Of a stretch of 64,000 nt of DNA, positions 9,197 to 18,014 are shown piece by piece; positions within the stretch are counted from its first letter, which is position 1, and the number at the start of each line of letters is the position of its first letter. The DNA is taken from contig NZ_CP049249.1 in the NCBI RefSeq assembly GCF_011046895.1, forward strand, positions 806,001-870,000. Direction: 5' to 3'. This DNA comes from Rhizobium rhizoryzae. Lineage in GTDB: Bacteria > Pseudomonadota > Alphaproteobacteria > Rhizobiales > Rhizobiaceae. The notes beneath the pieces are model-generated. The model did not search any database. It saw only the letters and a program-made list of their open reading frames with translations, and was not told the DNA's origin. A program made the position numbers and the translations under genes.

Positions 9197-9297
9197 TGAA
9201 CCGATTGCTATCTTTCCCGACGACCGTTTCCAGACCGTGCGCTATGCTGCGACCCTCGAACTTGCGCTCCGGTGTGAAGTCTTCCCCAAGGTCCGAT

Positions 9298-10080
9298 ATG
9301 CTGGATAAAGATACGATCATGGATGAACGGCGATCTTCAGGGAAAGTGAACAGCAACGGCAGCGGTCACCGCCTCTGGCAATATGCGCCGGTGGCTTTCG
9401 TCATCTCAGGCTTTACGCTGGGGTATGTCTTTGGTGTGCAGGACTACCTGAGCCTCACGTTCCTCGCTCAACAGCGGGAGGCTTTGCGCATCTACGTCGA
9501 TGCGAACCTTCTGTGGTCTGCGCTGCTTTTCCTCGTGATCTATATCTTGGCAGTTGCTTTCTCGTTCCCTGCAGCCTCTGTGCTGACCATCTTCGGCGGT
9601 TTCCTGTTCGGCTGGTTGATTGGCGGCGCGCTGGTTGCCATCGGCGCCACCATAGGCGCGTCCATCCTGTTCCTTGCCACGCGCTCCGCCTTTGGGGGCT
9701 TTCTGCGCGCCCGTGTCGATGGTTTTGCAAACAAATTGGCCGATGGGTTCAGGGCGAATGCATTCAGTTATCTTTTCGTTATCCGGCTTGCGCCTGTCTT
9801 TCCCTTCTTCGTCGTCAACATCGCCGCTGCATTGTTCGATATCAGCCTTGGCCGATTTTTCACCGCGACGCTTTTCGGAATTTTACCCGGCACCTTTGCC
9901 TATGCCTATCTCGGCCAGGGTGTCGATAGCGTACTCGCGGCTGCGCAAGCCAGCGGCCGGCAAGCGCAGGTCTCGGATCTGGTGACACCGGAGATCACAA
10001 TCGCGTTTCTGGCGCTTGCGTTCGTCGCCCTAATCCCCATCGTCGTCAGGCAGATCCGCAAGCGAGGAGATTCGCGATGA
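9298..10080 (+). CDS. TVP38/TMEM64 (DedA-superfamily) membrane protein
   Basis: 260 aa from the ATG at 9298 (AAGG seven bases upstream); an ATG at 9319 is also possible. Contains the SNARE-associated/DedA core: FPAASVLTIFGGFLFGW re-entrant loop, G-A-S-I-L-F-L-A-T-R, and RLAPVFPFFVVNIAAAL, with about five membrane helices. DedA-superfamily proteins are implicated in lipid scrambling and proton-coupled homeostasis. Homologues (ydjX, ydjZ) neighbour the ynj genes in E. coli, matching this arrangement. Confidence 0.9.
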   Translation: MLDKDTIMDERRSSGKVNSNGSGHRLWQYAPVAFVISGFTLGYVFGVQDYLSLTFLAQQREALRIYVDANLLWSALLFLVIYILAVAFSFPAASVLTIFGGFLFGWLIGGALVAIGATIGASILFLATRSAFGGFLRARVDGFANKLADGFRANAFSYLFVIRLAPVFPFFVVNIAAALFDISLGRFFTATLFGILPGTFAYAYLGQGVDSVLAAAQASGRQAQVSDLVTPEITIAFLALAFVALIPIVVRQIRKRGDSR

Positions 10081-10172
10081 CATTGTGTTTTGCCATGGTG
10101 ATCGGGACGTCGCTCCAACGGGATCCGCAGAGCCTACACGTCAAGAACTGATCAAAAGGAAGAAGAGCGACA

Positions 10173-11402
10173 ATGCGTTCAATGGCAGCGATATTCGCGG
10201 TTGGCCTTCTGGCTGCCTCAAGCAGTCTTCCGGCGGCAGCAGCCGAACCACACATTTCTGATTGGAATCGTATCGAGCAAGCCGCATCTGGACAGACGGT
10301 GTACTTCAACGCCTGGGGTGGGTCTGAAAATATCAATGCCTACCTTCAATGGGTGAGCTCTGAGATGCAGTCGCGGTACCGCGTTACCGTCGTGCAGGTG
10401 AAACTGGATGATACCGCAAGCGCAGTTGCCAAGGTTATCGCCGAGAAGGCATCCGGCAAGAACGAGGGGGGCTCGGTCGATCTCATCTGGATCAATGGTG
10501 AGAACTTCGTCTCGATGAAGCAGAAAAATCTGCTCCTTACGCCGGGCTGGGCAACAGCTCTGCCGAACTGGCGCTATGTTGACAGCGAAAACCAGCCGAC
10601 GATTTTGACGGATTTTACCGAGCCGACGGAGGGATTGGAAAGCCCCTGGGGCGGTGCCAAGATGGTTTTCTTCTACGACAGCGCCCGAACCGATGCATCC
10701 TCGCTGCCGGATAATTCGGCACAACTGCTCGATTGGGCGAAGAAGAATCCGGGCCGCTTTTCATATCCCGCGCCTCCGGATTTCATTGGCTCGTCTTTCC
10801 TCAAGCAGGTCCTTGCCGAAGTGATCGATGATCCCGCCAAGCTGTCACAGCCAGTGAACGAGGCGAGCTTCGAACGCGACGTCGCACCGCTCTTTGCCTA
10901 CCTTGATGCACTGCATCCGGTTGCTTGGCGCTCCGGCAAGACCTTTCCTCAGAACTACCCGGATATGAAGCAGAAGCTTGCCGATAGTGAACTCGATATC
11001 ATTTTTGCATTCAATCCTGCTGAAGCCTCGGCCGGCATCAAGGCTGGCGAACTGCCGGAGACGGTACGATCCTTCACCTTCTCCCGTGGCACACTTGGCA
11101 ATACGCACTTCGTGGCCATTCCCTACAATGCCAATGCGAAGGAAGGGGCATTGTTGACTGCAAATTTCTTGATTTCGCCGGAGGCGCAGTTGCGCAAACA
11201 GAATCCGACCTACTGGGGTGATCCAACTGTTCTTGCCATATCAAAGCTACCGGAAGCCGATCGTGCGGCATTTGCAGCCCTTGACCTCGGTGCCGCAACG
11301 CTTGCGCCGGACAAGCTCGGCCCCGTGATTGCAGAACCACACACAACCTGGATGAATCGCATCGAGGTGGAGTGGCGTCGACGCTATGCCAGCGGCAATT
11401 GA
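10173..11402 (+). CDS. YnjB-like ABC transporter substrate-binding protein
   Basis: 409 aa. Signal peptide (MRSMAAIFAVGLLAASSSLP, cleavage after A-A-A-A). Mature protein matches periplasmic binding family 1-like YnjB: YFNAWGGSENINAYLQW near the N-terminus, VDLIWINGENFVSMK, ESPWGGAKMVFFYDS, and DIIFAFNPAEAS. YnjB-type proteins are related to thiamine/iron/polyamine binders, but the ligand is not established. A ribosome-binding site (GGAAGAAGAG) precedes the ATG. Followed after three bases by the permease, so a single transporter operon. Confidence 0.9.
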   Translation: MRSMAAIFAVGLLAASSSLPAAAAEPHISDWNRIEQAASGQTVYFNAWGGSENINAYLQWVSSEMQSRYRVTVVQVKLDDTASAVAKVIAEKASGKNEGGSVDLIWINGENFVSMKQKNLLLTPGWATALPNWRYVDSENQPTILTDFTEPTEGLESPWGGAKMVFFYDSARTDASSLPDNSAQLLDWAKKNPGRFSYPAPPDFIGSSFLKQVLAEVIDDPAKLSQPVNEASFERDVAPLFAYLDALHPVAWRSGKTFPQNYPDMKQKLADSELDIIFAFNPAEASAGIKAGELPETVRSFTFSRGTLGNTHFVAIPYNANAKEGALLTANFLISPEAQLRKQNPTYWGDPTVLAISKLPEADRAAFAALDLGAATLAPDKLGPVIAEPHTTWMNRIEVEWRRRYASGN

Positions 11403-11405
11403 GCC

Positions 11406-13130
11406 GTGACAGCGCAATCGGCCGATCACTCTTTCGGACAAATATTGATCGCATATCTGCCAAAGAGTGCGGTCGTCCTCACGCTTTGCCTTCTGTTCCT
11501 GCCGATCACTTTTGGGCTTCTTGGCACGCTGCTGCCAGCCTTCGGCTATCTCCCGGCGCTCGGTCACCATGGCCTTAGCCTTCAGCCGTTTCGAGATCTT
11601 GCCTCGACACCGGGCTTGGTCACGGCGACCGTGTTGAGTATGGCAACCGGCCTTGTTGCCACCCTCATCTCTCTCGCTGTAACTCTGGTTTTCATAGCAG
11701 GGCACGCAGGAACCCCGATGCTGTCGCGCATGCAGCATCTGCTGGCGCCTCTGCTGGCGGTTCCTCATGCCGCTGTCGCCTTCGGCGTTGCCTTTCTGTT
11801 TGCCCCCTCGGGTTTTCTCATTCGCCTTGCTGCTCCATTCCTGGGGATCGATAGGCCGCCGGACGTCCTTATTCCTCATGATCCACTGGGATTTACGATG
11901 ATCGCAGGGCTCGTGATCAAGGAAACGCCGTTTCTTTTGCTGGTTACGCTCGCGGCTTTGCCACAGGTGGAGCTTGGCGCTGCACGCAGGCTGGCGGCAT
12001 CCTTTGGTTACGGCAGGATCGCGGGCTTCGTCTACCTCCTCTGGCCGACGCTGTACCGGCAGATCCGTTTCGCCGTCTATGCTGTCATTGCCTATACGTC
12101 TTCGGTCGTTGATGTTGCGTTGATCCTCGGTCCTAACCTGCCCGGCACATTGGCGGTTCAGCTGGTGCAGTGGATGAATGATCCCGATCTCGATGCACGC
12201 TTTCTCGCATCGGCCGGTGCCGTGCTGCAACTGGGCGTGACGCTGGCTGCACTACTTCTCTGGTTTTTTCTCGAGCGGCTCTCTGCGATCATGATGAGGA
12301 ACGCTCGAGAGAGAGGGTGGCGGTTCGAAAGGGATCGACTTTTATGCCGCGCCTCCGTCCTCGCGGTTGGCCTGGTCGGCGGCGTTGTTTTCGCTGGACT
12401 TGCCATTCTCGCAATCTGGTCGCTCGCCGGTCTCTGGCGATTTCCAGATATCCTGCCACAGAGCTTCACATTGCGAAGTTGGATGAGTGCCTCGCCAAGC
12501 CTGGGAAATGCGGTCGTGACGACGTTAATCACTGGCTTCGCGTCAACGCTCCTTGCCATCGCGCTCACAATCGGCTGCCTGGAGAGGGAGCTTCAGACCG
12601 GACGCAATGTCGGCGAGAAATCGCTGCTGATGCTTTATCTGCCGCTGATTGTGCCGCAGATTACCTTCGTTTTCGGCTTGCAGCTTCTGTTCATTGGCAC
12701 TGGAAGCGGAGATAGGCTCGCAGCGCTCGTTCTCGTCCATCTGGTCTTTGTTCTGCCCTACGTTTTCCTCTCACTGGCCGATCCCTGGCGAGCCCTCGAC
12801 CGGCGCTACGAAATCATCGCAACGGCTCTTGGTCGGTCACGGATCTCGGTGCTCCTGTCGATCCGCCTGCCCATGCTGATGCGTCCGATCCTGACAGCCA
12901 TGGCCGTCGGCTTCTCTGTCTCTGTCGCGCAGTATCTGCCGACGGTGCTGATTGGCGAGGGCCGGCTAGCGACAATCACCACCGAGGCGGTCGCACTGGC
13001 CTCTGGTAACAACCGTCGTGTCATCGCAGTGTATGCCCTGCTGCAAACAATGCTGCCTTTTCTGGCTTTTGCGCTCGCGTCATTGATACCGGCGGCGCTC
13101 CACAGTGATCGTCAGGAGATGAAGGTCTGA
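11406..13130 (+). CDS. YnjC-like ABC transporter permease, two fused permease domains
   Basis: 574 aa with a GTG start three bases after the binding-protein stop. Two BPD_transp_1 domains in one chain (about residues 55-280 and 350-560), roughly twelve membrane segments in total, as in E. coli YnjC and ThiP. EAA-type loops can be seen around AARRLAASFGYGRIAGFVYLLWP and IIATALGRSRISVLLSIRLP. Its stop overlaps the ATPase start (TGATG), indicating coupled translation. Confidence 0.9.
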   Translation: MTAQSADHSFGQILIAYLPKSAVVLTLCLLFLPITFGLLGTLLPAFGYLPALGHHGLSLQPFRDLASTPGLVTATVLSMATGLVATLISLAVTLVFIAGHAGTPMLSRMQHLLAPLLAVPHAAVAFGVAFLFAPSGFLIRLAAPFLGIDRPPDVLIPHDPLGFTMIAGLVIKETPFLLLVTLAALPQVELGAARRLAASFGYGRIAGFVYLLWPTLYRQIRFAVYAVIAYTSSVVDVALILGPNLPGTLAVQLVQWMNDPDLDARFLASAGAVLQLGVTLAALLLWFFLERLSAIMMRNARERGWRFERDRLLCRASVLAVGLVGGVVFAGLAILAIWSLAGLWRFPDILPQSFTLRSWMSASPSLGNAVVTTLITGFASTLLAIALTIGCLERELQTGRNVGEKSLLMLYLPLIVPQITFVFGLQLLFIGTGSGDRLAALVLVHLVFVLPYVFLSLADPWRALDRRYEIIATALGRSRISVLLSIRLPMLMRPILTAMAVGFSVSVAQYLPTVLIGEGRLATITTEAVALASGNNRRVIAVYALLQTMLPFLAFALASLIPAALHSDRQEMKV

Positions 13131-13804
13131 TGATGGCGGAGCGAGCAACTTCAAAAGGTCTCTTTCTTTCAGATGTTGTGATCCGTCTGGGCACGGTAAC
13201 GCTGATCGATCTGACTGCCGACGTCGCGCCCGGTTCGGTTCTCACCATCATGGGACCGTCGGGATCGGGAAAATCTACCTTGCTCTCCTTCATTAGCGGC
13301 TTCCTCAATCCGGTCTTCGACGCCAGAGGTGCCATGTTCGTTGACGGTGTCGATTTTCTTGCATTTAGGCCGGAAGAACGTCGCGCCGGGATTTTGTTTC
13401 AGGACCCGCTGCTGTTTCCCCACATGTCGGTTGGCCGCAACGTGTCTTTCGCTATCCCGGCGAGTGTCTCCGACCGGCGTCAGCGTCAGCAGATCGCGGC
13501 AGATATGCTGGCGGAGATGGATCTCGGTGGATTTGATGACCGGGACCCTGCCACGCTCTCCGGCGGACAGAAGGCGCGGGTGGCGCTCGCCCGTGTTCTT
13601 GTCTCCCGCCCCAGGCTGTTACTGCTCGATGAACCCTTCGCCAAGCTCGATATGGACCTGCGCGCCCAAATGCGGACCCTGGTGTTCGATCGTGCAAAGA
13701 TCGCCGGTCTTCCGGTCGTTCTCGTCACCCATGACGAGGCTGATGCCCAGGCCGCTGGCGGCCGAATTTATCGCATAGGGCTGAAGGGAACCGCCCATGG
13801 GTGA
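13130..13804 (+). CDS. YnjD-like ABC transporter ATP-binding protein
   Basis: 224 aa. Walker A M-G-P-S-G-S-G-K-S-T, Q-loop FQDPLLFPHMSV, signature L-S-G-G-Q-K-A-R-V-A-L-A-R, Walker B LLLLDEPFAKLD and H-loop VTHDEADA are all intact. Energises the YnjBC-like importer. Short length and no C-terminal regulatory domain fit YnjD. Overlaps the following flavoprotein start by eight bases. Confidence 0.93.
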   Translation: MMAERATSKGLFLSDVVIRLGTVTLIDLTADVAPGSVLTIMGPSGSGKSTLLSFISGFLNPVFDARGAMFVDGVDFLAFRPEERRAGILFQDPLLFPHMSVGRNVSFAIPASVSDRRQRQQIAADMLAEMDLGGFDDRDPATLSGGQKARVALARVLVSRPRLLLLDEPFAKLDMDLRAQMRTLVFDRAKIAGLPVVLVTHDEADAQAAGGRIYRIGLKGTAHG

Positions 13805-14900
13805 GCAGAGCGAAACGATGGCTCCCATTTTGCTTCTCGGCGGTGGCCATGCCCATGTCGAGGTGGTGCGTCTGCTGGGGAAGGCAGGGCTTGGTGCGCA
13901 GATCAAGCTGGTGTCGCCGTCGCGTCAGACGCCGTATTCCGGCATGCTTCCTGGCTACATCTCCGGGGAATACGGATTTGACGATTTCCATATTGATCTG
14001 GCTACCCTGTGCGCACGCTCTGGCGTCGAGTTTGTTGAAACCGCTGCAACTGGGATCGACGTTGATCGCAGATTTGTCTTACTGGCGAATGGCGAACGCC
14101 TTCGCTACGGTCTGCTCTCAATCAATATCGGCTCCGTCCCATCAGTGCCTGGAGGTCTATCGGTTGGAATCTCCGTTAAGCCGATCGCGAGCTTTACTGA
14201 TCGCCTTGCGCAGCTTGATGCTTTGGTCGCAGAAGGACGGATCTCGAAACTTTCAGTCGTTGGGCAAGGGGTTGCCGGCATCGAGGTGGCCTTCGCGCTC
14301 AAACGCCGGTTTGAAGGGCACAGCGTCAGTATCAGCCTCGTTGGTCGAGCAGCGGAGGTTGTTCCAGAGCGGAGTTGTCGCGCCCGGAAGATGCTGGAGC
14401 GGGAATTGCGAAACGCAAAAATTGTTCACACTCCAGCTTTCGATGTCCTGGCTGTTGAGGATAGTGAACTCATTGCCCGCGACGAACGGCGACTTGCCGT
14501 CGATGAGGTCATCTGGACGACGTCCAGCGGTGCACCTGCTCTCTTGCGGGATACTGGCCTTCTTCTCGACCAAGACGGTTTTATTCGCGTGGATCTTACC
14601 TTGCAATCTCTATCGCATCCGGATGTCTTCGCGGCCGGGGATGTCGCTTCACTGCCTGATCCGCGCCCCAAGGCTGGTGTCTTCGCTGTTAAGGAGGGAC
14701 CGATCCTGGCAGGGAATATCCAGCGCTTCCTCTCTAAAAGGCGCATGAAGTCCTATCGGCCGCAATCTTCTTGGCTGGTGCTGATCTCGCTCGGAGACGG
14801 GCGGGCCATTGCAGACAAATGGGGCTTTGCGATTCTTGGATCTTGGGTGGCCAAATGGAAGCATCGCATCGATAGTCGTTTCATGCGGAAATATCGCTAA
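13797..14900 (+). CDS. SelD-associated type FAD-dependent oxidoreductase (NDH-2-like)
   Basis: 367 aa. N-terminal dinucleotide motif L-L-G-G-G-H-A-H-V-E followed by SPSRQTPYSGMLPGYISGEY and a second nucleotide site VVGQGVAGIEVAFAL; FAD-closing motif DVFAAGDVASLPD. The G-H-A-H variant and the C-terminal ISLGDGRAIADKWGF ... KHRIDSRFM segment characterise the family that is fused N-terminally to selenophosphate synthetase (SelD) in some organisms. No SelD domain is present here. Last gene of the run; translationally overlapping the YnjD-like gene, so it probably works with the transporter. Alternative start at 13818 (MAPILLLGG). Confidence 0.85.
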   Translation: MGEQSETMAPILLLGGGHAHVEVVRLLGKAGLGAQIKLVSPSRQTPYSGMLPGYISGEYGFDDFHIDLATLCARSGVEFVETAATGIDVDRRFVLLANGERLRYGLLSINIGSVPSVPGGLSVGISVKPIASFTDRLAQLDALVAEGRISKLSVVGQGVAGIEVAFALKRRFEGHSVSISLVGRAAEVVPERSCRARKMLERELRNAKIVHTPAFDVLAVEDSELIARDERRLAVDEVIWTTSSGAPALLRDTGLLLDQDGFIRVDLTLQSLSHPDVFAAGDVASLPDPRPKAGVFAVKEGPILAGNIQRFLSKRRMKSYRPQSSWLVLISLGDGRAIADKWGFAILGSWVAKWKHRIDSRFMRKYR

Positions 14901-15148
14901 TGGTTCTCAAGGTTCCGGCATCTGCCTTTGAGGGTGCTGCGAATGGATGCTTATTTCGGTCTCGAACCACCAACGCATGTCGCGTAAAAGTGTCCAGCGG
15001 TTTTGCGATAACGACACGCGTCAAAGCAAAGAGTTAAAGCGGCAGGAGCGGATCTGGAAGATCGCGATGCGCTTTAGAGAAGCGGTTGCTGGTAAGCGAA
15101 CGGCGCCTCGTTGGAAATTCGCATGGGTTTGCATCGAATGACGAGCAT
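14901..15148. other. intergenic region with a possible repeated element
   Basis: No supported gene. The stretch 14990-15100 (cagcggttttgcgataacga ... gcgtcaaagcaaagagttaa) has the look of a dispersed rhizobial intergenic sequence, but this cannot be tested without a genome-wide comparison; no second copy was seen in the window. Confidence 0.3.
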
Positions 15149-15184
15149 CGCCACCATTTCAATTTGAGGATTGAGATGGTGGCG
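15149..15184 (-). terminator. hairpin after nhaA
   Basis: 15-bp inverted repeat (CGCCACCATTTCAAT / ATTGAGATGGTGGCG, one mismatch) with a 6-nt loop, 12 bases after the nhaA stop. No T-run; candidate terminator. Confidence 0.5.
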
Positions 15185-15195
15185 ACACATAATTG

Positions 15196-16410
15196 TCAGG
15201 CAGCGACCTGATCGGACTGGGGCCTGTCTGACTGACGCCGGCTTGAAACAGTAAGGATGACTGCGCCGGCGACACCTGAAACAAGTGAGCCCATCAAAAT
15301 CCCGATCTTGACGTGATCCTGAACCACTGGATCGTTGAAGGCGAGCAGCCCGATGAACAGCGACATCGTGAAGCCGATCCCGCAAAGAAGAGCCGTGCCG
15401 GCGACCTGACCCCAGCTCGCCTGGGCTGGAAGCTGCGCCAATCCAAGCTTGACCAGCAGTGTGACAATACCGAGCACACCCACCAGTTTGCCAATGACAA
15501 GACCGCCGGCAACACCCATCGTCAAAGGCTCGCCGAACACAGAGAAGCTCAGCCCGGAGAGCGAGACGCCAGCATTGGCGAAGCCAAAGATCGGCACGAT
15601 GATGAATGCAACGGGCTTGTGGAGCGCATGCTCCAGGCGATGAAGCGGTGATTCATCTGGCATTGCTTCTGGCGTGCCGGGGGTAAGCTTCAACGGAATG
15701 GTCAATGCCAGCATGACCCCAGCCAGTGTAGCATGAACGCCGGAAGCAAAGACGAGAACCCAGAGCACTCCGCCCAATGCCAGGTACGGCCACAGCACCT
15801 TGACCTTCATCTTGTTGAATATGAAGAGATTGCCCCAGACAAGAGCTGCCCCCATGAGCGCAAAGAGATTCAAATCTGCCGTATAGAAAAGGGCAATGAC
15901 AATCACGGCGCCGAGGTCGTCGATGATCGCAAGCGCTGCCAGAAAGATCTTGAGTGAGGCTGGAACCCGTGATCCGAACAACGAAAGGACGCCGAGGGCA
16001 AATGCGATGTCGGTTGCGGTGGGTATCGCCCACCCTTGAAGGGCCGCCGGATTGTCGCGATTCAAGAGAATATAGAAAAGTGCTGGAAACGCCATGCCGC
16101 CTGCAGCGGCGGCACCCGGCAGCACCCTGCGGCTCCACGTCGAAAGCTGTCCGTCAAGAATCTCACGCTTGATCTCCAGGCCAACCATCAGAAAAAACAC
16201 TGCCATCAAGGCATCATTGATCCAGTGCTGGAGACTGAGCGGACCGATGTACACGTGTAAAATATGGAAATAGTCTTCGGCCAAGGGAGAATTGGCCGTT
16301 ACGATTGCCAGGAGAGCGACTGCCATAAGCACGAGGCCACCTGAAGCCTCATTTTCAAGAAACCGCCGAAGTGTGGAATTGATGCGACCTGAATTTGATG
16401 TCGAAGACAC
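15196..16410 (-). CDS. nhaA: Na+/H+ antiporter NhaA
   Basis: 404 aa from a GTG at 16410 with GGGAG nine bases upstream; an in-frame ATG at 16485 would add an unlikely basic tail. Family motifs are clear: FFLMVGLEIKREILDGQL, PTATDIAFALGVLSLFG with the ion-binding Asp pair in T-D-I-A-F-A-L ... IDDLGAVIVIALFYT, and C-terminal GIGFTMSLFIGLLAF. Twelve membrane segments expected. Exports Na+ in exchange for protons and supports salt and alkaline pH tolerance; neighbours a K+ channel and a BCCT transporter. Confidence 0.95.
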   Translation of the reverse strand: MSSTSNSGRINSTLRRFLENEASGGLVLMAVALLAIVTANSPLAEDYFHILHVYIGPLSLQHWINDALMAVFFLMVGLEIKREILDGQLSTWSRRVLPGAAAAGGMAFPALFYILLNRDNPAALQGWAIPTATDIAFALGVLSLFGSRVPASLKIFLAALAIIDDLGAVIVIALFYTADLNLFALMGAALVWGNLFIFNKMKVKVLWPYLALGGVLWVLVFASGVHATLAGVMLALTIPLKLTPGTPEAMPDESPLHRLEHALHKPVAFIIVPIFGFANAGVSLSGLSFSVFGEPLTMGVAGGLVIGKLVGVLGIVTLLVKLGLAQLPAQASWGQVAGTALLCGIGFTMSLFIGLLAFNDPVVQDHVKIGILMGSLVSGVAGAVILTVSSRRQSDRPQSDQVAA

Positions 16411-16582
16411 AGGTTCACGCTCCCTTTGCTGGAAGTTGATCTTAGTCTCCGTCGATTTCGGGGGAACCCGCAGCGCACGCAGCACGCGCTATAGAACAAG
16501 AGTATAGTGGACCTATGAGGAAGTTTCCACAAAAACCGAAATATTTACCCAAACAAACGTCTCGATCACGCGATTGTTTGGT

Positions 16583-16894
16583 TCAGTCATTATCATTCGG
16601 TATGTTCAACAAATGGCCGCAAGCCTTGCAGTGTACAGCATCAACCTCGTGCCGTTGCAAACCGCACTTCTCACAGGGATACGACACCTTGTAAGGACGG
16701 ACGATTGACTGCGCGAGCCTGACAAACAGGGAGATGCCGACAATCATCGTGACGACTGACGTTAGTTTCCCGAGGGGGCCTGGCAGTGTAATGTCACCAA
16801 ATCCTGTCGTCGTCATCGTTGCGACGGTAAAGTACAGCGCGTCAACGAAACCGATAAGGCCGCTCTGGTGATAGAAGAATGTCGTATAGACGAA
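16583..16894 (-). pseudogene. K+ channel gene, 3' part (split by IS)
   Basis: Encodes the pore and C-terminus of a two-piece voltage-gated-type K+ channel: VDALYFTVATMTTTGFGDI holds the selectivity filter variant T-T-G-F-G-D, followed by the last membrane helix and a small C-terminal zinc-ribbon-like tail (YPCEKCGLQRHEVDAVHCKACG, two C-x2-C pairs). The reading frame enters from the IS at 16895. Joined to the 5' part (18015-18509) after removal of the IS and one GAA duplication, it gives a continuous 267-codon frame. Confidence 0.85.
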
Positions 16895-16955
16895 AGAGGT
16901 GGCTCGGTTTGTCTGAACAGTTTCGGGCGTTTCGCTAAGTGGATTTCCGCCTCGA

Positions 16956-17622
16956 TTATGCCGCCACCATTATTGGTGCGAGCGCGTTGAAGTAGGCCTG
17001 ATCCGGTGTTTGCCGGTCAAGGGATGAATGTGGGCGTCGGCTATTGTAAAAGGTCAGATATCGGCCAATGCCGACGCGAGCCTCGGCCACTGTTTTGTAG
17101 GCGTGGAGATAGACCTCCTCGTATTTGATCGACCGCCAGAGCCGCTCGACGAAAACGTTGTCGCGCCACGCACCCTTGCCATCCATCGAGATTGCGATTT
17201 CCGCCTTCTTCAGCACCGCCGTGAAGTCGACAGAGGTAAACTGCGATCCCTGGTCCGTATTGAAGATGCCGGGTTTGCCATAACGGACCAGAGCTTCCTC
17301 GACTGCTTCGATACAGAAGGCCGCTTCCATCGTGATCGACAGCCGCCATGAGAGCACGCGGCGACTGAACCAATCGACGACGGCGCAGAGATAGACAAAG
17401 CCCCGCGCCATGGGGATGTAGGTCAGGTCCATTGCCCACACCTGGTTGGGTCGGGTGACCGCCAACTTGCGCAGAGTAGTCGAGATGCAGTTCGTCGATC
17501 CGCCGCATCAAGGCCAGATCGCCGTCAGGCATTGGACGTGGAGAATAATAGACGCTTCCACGGCTGAAGCCGAGCAGCTTCGCCTGGCGCACGACGGATA
17601 GCTTATGCTCGCGGTCGATCAT
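16956..17622 (-). pseudogene. IS3-family transposase OrfB, internally deleted and frameshifted
   Basis: The 5' part (17622 down to about 17470) reads MIDREHKLSVVRQAKLLGFS ... MRRIDELHLDY, the standard OrfB start. It then changes frame and resumes at AVTRPNQVWAMDLTYIP (from about 17465), continuing through the integrase core DDE residues (WAMDLTY, FNTDQGSQF, and the E in RPHSSLD-proximal helix). The intervening segment that normally contains the G-S-R-M-L/HTH-21 region is absent. The copy is non-functional. Confidence 0.88.
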
Positions 17623-17951
17623 TTCTTTCCGCCCAGCAATCCCGCCTTGCCGAGCGCACCGGATAAAAAATCGTTCTCCAGTGTCAGTTCGCCGATCTTG
17701 GCATAAAGCGTTTTGACATCGACGGTTGGACCGGCCGGTTCGGCCTTGGTTTCATCGCCGAAAACGCCTGTCGCCCCCTCAAGGAGCTGGTCTTTCCACT
17801 GTTTGATCTGGTTGGCGTGCACGTCAAACTGCTGGGACAACTCCACCAGCGTCTGCTCGCCTCGGATGGCGGCGAGCGCCACTTTTGCCTTGAAAGCCGG
17901 GCTATGGTTCCGGCGCGGTCGTCTCGTCATGGTTTCTCCTGTTGCCGGCAT
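17619..17951 (-). CDS. IS3-family transposase OrfA
   Basis: 110 aa (or 103 aa from the ATG at 17930). HTH_Tnp_1 domain: R-N-H-S-P-A-F-K-A-K-V-A-L-A-A-I-R-G-E, followed by E-L-S-Q-Q-F-D-V-H-A-N-Q-I-K-Q-W-K and a leucine-zipper-like tail. Complete, four-base overlap with the broken orfB. Confidence 0.88.
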   Translation of the reverse strand: MPATGETMTRRPRRNHSPAFKAKVALAAIRGEQTLVELSQQFDVHANQIKQWKDQLLEGATGVFGDETKAEPAGPTVDVKTLYAKIGELTLENDFLSGALGKAGLLGGKK

Positions 17952-18014
17952 CTAAGCCGAAGTCAGGCAGAAATTCCACTTATCCCGGCTGTTCAGATTT
18001 CCCGAGCCAGCTCT

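Larger units (their letters stand above)
16895..18014 (-). mobile_element. IS3-family element, internally deleted (1120 bp), inserted in a K+ channel gene
   Basis: Imperfect ~26-bp terminal inverted repeats: AGAGGTGGCTCGGTTTGTCT at 16895 and, at the other end read inward, AGAGCTGGCTCGGGAAATCT, both followed by GAACAG. Flanked by a 3-bp direct repeat GAA (16892-16894 and 18015-18017). Carries orfA and a broken orfB on the minus strand. About 55-60 codons appear to be missing from orfB, so this copy should not transpose on its own. Confidence 0.88.

Noticed and set aside
11247..12230. 327-codon minus-strand frame inside the YnjC-like permease
   Set aside because: Arg/Gln-rich translation typical of antisense frames; the permease on the other strand is unambiguous.
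14947..15141. 64-codon plus-strand frame after the SelD-associated type flavoprotein
   Set aside because: Looks like intergenic repeat-type sequence rather than a gene; no ribosome-binding site.
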